Assembly (NCBI GenBank): GCA_944326225.1
Contig: CALVDI010000005.1
Span: 1-64,000 of the forward strand
DNA from: an uncultured Bacteroidales bacterium
GTDB taxonomy: Bacteria > Bacteroidota > Bacteroidia > Bacteroidales > UBA932
Length of the DNA: 64,000 bases
Direction of reading: 5' to 3'
Below, piece by piece: positions 62,269-64,000 of the stretch (position 1 is its first letter; every line of letters starts with the position of its first letter). A program made the translations under genes and the position numbers. A model generated the notes under the pieces. It had not been told where the DNA came from, did not search any database, and saw only the letters and a program-made list of their open reading frames with translations.

Positions 62269-62952
62269 TTAACGATTTCCTATCACTTCATCCGTATACT
62301 TTCTCAACTGAGGAAGGCTGCTGCTCCATCGTCCGTACATGTTGCACGGATGGTAGGTGTTGATAATCACGACATCTTTGTCAAGACCATCGAGCCTCAA
62401 ATGGCTGACATACCCTTCCTTGGCGTGGAATTCCGGTGTATCGTAATCATAGACCTCCTTACGGCCACGTCTTATGGCATCACCGGCAATGGTTCCCCAG
62501 ACAAAGACGATATCCGGTTTCAATTCCAGAACAGTCTCCTTGAATGCCTCGAAGTCCCGCTCACTCACGGCATCCCTGCTATGAGAAGTGGCAGACGGAA
62601 CGAAAAACTGGACAAAATTGGTAAAGGCTACATTCTGCCAGGCAGTTACGCAATCAGTCCCTTCCGCATATCCGGACAAGAACTCTCCGAAGTTTTTGTA
62701 TGCCCTGTACATTTCCTCCAATTCCCCGGCAGGAGCATCGGAAAGACTCAGTTTCCTCGGTCCATAATCAGGGCACACAGTATCAAACTTGCTGCTGTCC
62801 TTTTTGAGCATATCGGTACATTCCTGAAAATACTTGCAATCCTCGCTATGAGCACAATAAAAGCTGTCGCCTATGACAAGCACCTTTTTACCGGACAGAC
62901 CGGCTTCGTAATTTTCACCTATAAAAGGATTGAAAAATCTTTTTGTTTCCAT
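62269..62952 (-). CDS. Protein with a uracil-DNA-glycosylase-like fold (tentative)
   Basis: I start at the ATG at 62950-62952 (METKRFFNPFIG), 227 aa; a GTG at 62974-62976 would overlap the ATP-grasp stop as GTGA and is also possible. The pattern resembles the UDG superfamily: a first strand KVLVIGDSFYC, a central AFTNFVQFF, the strand LKPDIVFVWGTIAGDA, and NTYHPCN where UDGs have HPS. Several Cys near the start (CAHSEDCKYFQEC) could bind metal. The active-site Asp/Asn is not clear, so enzyme activity is uncertain. Confidence 0.5.
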   Translation of the reverse strand: METKRFFNPFIGENYEAGLSGKKVLVIGDSFYCAHSEDCKYFQECTDMLKKDSSKFDTVCPDYGPRKLSLSDAPAGELEEMYRAYKNFGEFLSGYAEGTDCVTAWQNVAFTNFVQFFVPSATSHSRDAVSERDFEAFKETVLELKPDIVFVWGTIAGDAIRRGRKEVYDYDTPEFHAKEGYVSHLRLDGLDKDVVIINTYHPCNMYGRWSSSLPQLRKYTDEVIGNR

Positions 62953-62972
62953 TGTTATAATTTGTTTTTGTT

Positions 62973-63965
62973 TCACTTGCGTTCGTATGATGAAAGAAAA
63001 TCCGCTATCGCTTCAGAAATTTTCAGTCCGGTAGCATCCTCAACCCAAAGCCATTGCCCATTGGGGTTGCATTCTAAGAATACAAATTTCCCTGAAGGTG
63101 TGACGATGAAGTCAAAGCATCCGAAGTTCAATCCGAGACACAGGAGATATTCCCGGCATTTGTCTGCAATATCTTCCGGAAGATTGAACGCTGTCTGCCC
63201 CATCCCGTGTTCATATCCCTGACGCCAATCGATTTTTCCTGTATCGTCAGTCAGATCCTGTGAATCTATCCTGCATGCGAAAACTTTCTTTCCGACAACA
63301 GTCACCCTAAGTTCGAAATCCTTCTCGACATAGTTCTGTGCAAATGTCACAGTCTGTGTGAATGCCTCATCCGGCACATCGGACAGGGATTCTGAGGGGA
63401 CTTTCTGCGAATAGAACACATAGTCCTGCATATTGTTCTCGTCCCAGACGTCATTGCTTTCGATAGGTTTAAGGAGTAGGTACGGAAATTTCTCCGCCAA
63501 ACCTATGATTGCCCGGCGGCTATTGGAATAACGGCTTTCAGGGAGACTGAATCCGACCTGATGCGCGATCCTATACTGGAGCATCTTGGATGAGGCCGGA
63601 CGGTCTCCGGTTATACTGCCTATGGACGGGATGTCTTTCAGATAGTAACGCAGAAAAACGAGGAAACCGAGAGCCTCCGCAAGATTGTGCTTGTCAATCC
63701 CCTGAGTGCTCTTTATAAGCAGTTCCTTCGGCCGCTCCGGACGTCTGTCCCATATCGCAGTGATTTCCGAGCCGCGCACTTCCATACCGTTCAGAATGCA
63801 TTTGATATAGAAGTCACAGCCGAGGCTGTCATTCCACCAACTGAATTCATAGTCGGTAAGGAGGGATTCCGTATTGAGCCTGAAAAACGGGATCCCTCTC
63901 TCAGCCAATCGCTCAATCACTGGTGTCGGATGAACATCCTCCTTGTTGGTAATGATAAGAATCAT
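62973..63965 (-). CDS. ATP-grasp enzyme of the MvdD/graspetide maturase type
   Basis: The 330-aa product starts MILIITNKEDVHPTPVIERL and FFRLNTESL, as do ATP-grasp ribosomal peptide maturases. It keeps IWDRRPERP, SSKMLQYRIAHQVGFSLPES, LLLKPIE, the DFELRVTVVGKKVFACRIDSQ strand, GLNFGCFDFIVTP and the metal-binding ECNPNGQWLWVEDATGL. Such enzymes make ester or amide crosslinks between side chains of a precursor peptide. No precursor gene is visible downstream, and only 35 bp remain upstream in the window, so the precursor, if any, lies outside. A tubulin- or glutamate-ligase-like role is an alternative. Confidence 0.72.
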   Translation of the reverse strand: MILIITNKEDVHPTPVIERLAERGIPFFRLNTESLLTDYEFSWWNDSLGCDFYIKCILNGMEVRGSEITAIWDRRPERPKELLIKSTQGIDKHNLAEALGFLVFLRYYLKDIPSIGSITGDRPASSKMLQYRIAHQVGFSLPESRYSNSRRAIIGLAEKFPYLLLKPIESNDVWDENNMQDYVFYSQKVPSESLSDVPDEAFTQTVTFAQNYVEKDFELRVTVVGKKVFACRIDSQDLTDDTGKIDWRQGYEHGMGQTAFNLPEDIADKCREYLLCLGLNFGCFDFIVTPSGKFVFLECNPNGQWLWVEDATGLKISEAIADFLSSYERK

Positions 63966-64000
63966 TGGATTTCAGCGAACGATTCGGTTACTTTACATTA

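Overview
The window comes from a chromosome of the phylum Bacteroidota, most likely order Bacteroidales. The family cannot be fixed from sequence alone, but the lineage signs are consistent: DUF3098, DUF4270, DUF4294, BACON-domain lipoproteins, the bioB-A-F-G-C-D order, A-rich leaders in place of Shine-Dalgarno sites, tRNA genes without encoded CCA, and promoters of the Bacteroides type (-33 TTTG, about 19-20 bp, -7 TAnnTTTG). Most of the window is ordinary core chromosome of roughly 50-60 % GC. The last 7 kb, beyond a tRNA-Leu, looks accessory and its first part is clearly AT-richer.

Layout. 1-7.6 kb: the ribosomal protein spc cluster on the minus strand (rplP, rpmC, rpsQ, rplN, rplX, rplE, rpsN, rpsH, rplF, rplR, rpsE, rpmD, rplO, secY, map, infA). 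It starts at rplP under its own promoter, so the S10 half (rpsJ to rpsC) is not attached here. A repeat-like inverted element sits between rpsN and rpsH. 7.9-17.4 kb: a NagB/PIG-L two-domain protein, DUF4294, an envelope/division run (ftsX, DUF3098, uppP, lpxH-like), a GT5-type glycogen synthase-like protein with a DUF4270 lipoprotein, then fabF and acpP. 17.5-23.6 kb: purN followed by a compact complete biotin operon bioBAFGCD.

23.6-28.1 kb: a beta-propeller lipoprotein and two BACON lipoproteins flanking tRNA-Leu(UAA). 28.1-35.1 kb: a seven-gene tripartite exporter of the YbhGFSR type with its own TetR regulator, divergent from a MATE pump. 36.5-38.5 kb: a WG-repeat protein with a caspase fold whose catalytic His and Cys are both replaced. 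Tandem 58-bp repeats and tRNA-Ser(GCU) follow. 38.9-45.3 kb: a MacAB-TolC-like exporter in one operon with a LytS-type kinase and a LytTR regulator, then a third BACON lipoprotein.

47.1-51.0 kb: lpxK, murA, murB and a GNAT gene (lipid A and peptidoglycan precursors). 51.1-56.9 kb: a GNAT-MsrA fusion and an aro operon (aroB, an aroD-aroA fusion, aroC) making chorismate. 57.0 kb to the end: tRNA-Leu(CAA) followed by an ATPase/TOPRIM-like pair that resembles two-gene phage-defence modules, a WYL regulator with a small unknown protein and a second ATPase, a membrane protein, a UDG-fold-like protein, and an ATP-grasp enzyme resembling graspetide (ribosomal peptide) maturases. This right end is the best place to look for something new.
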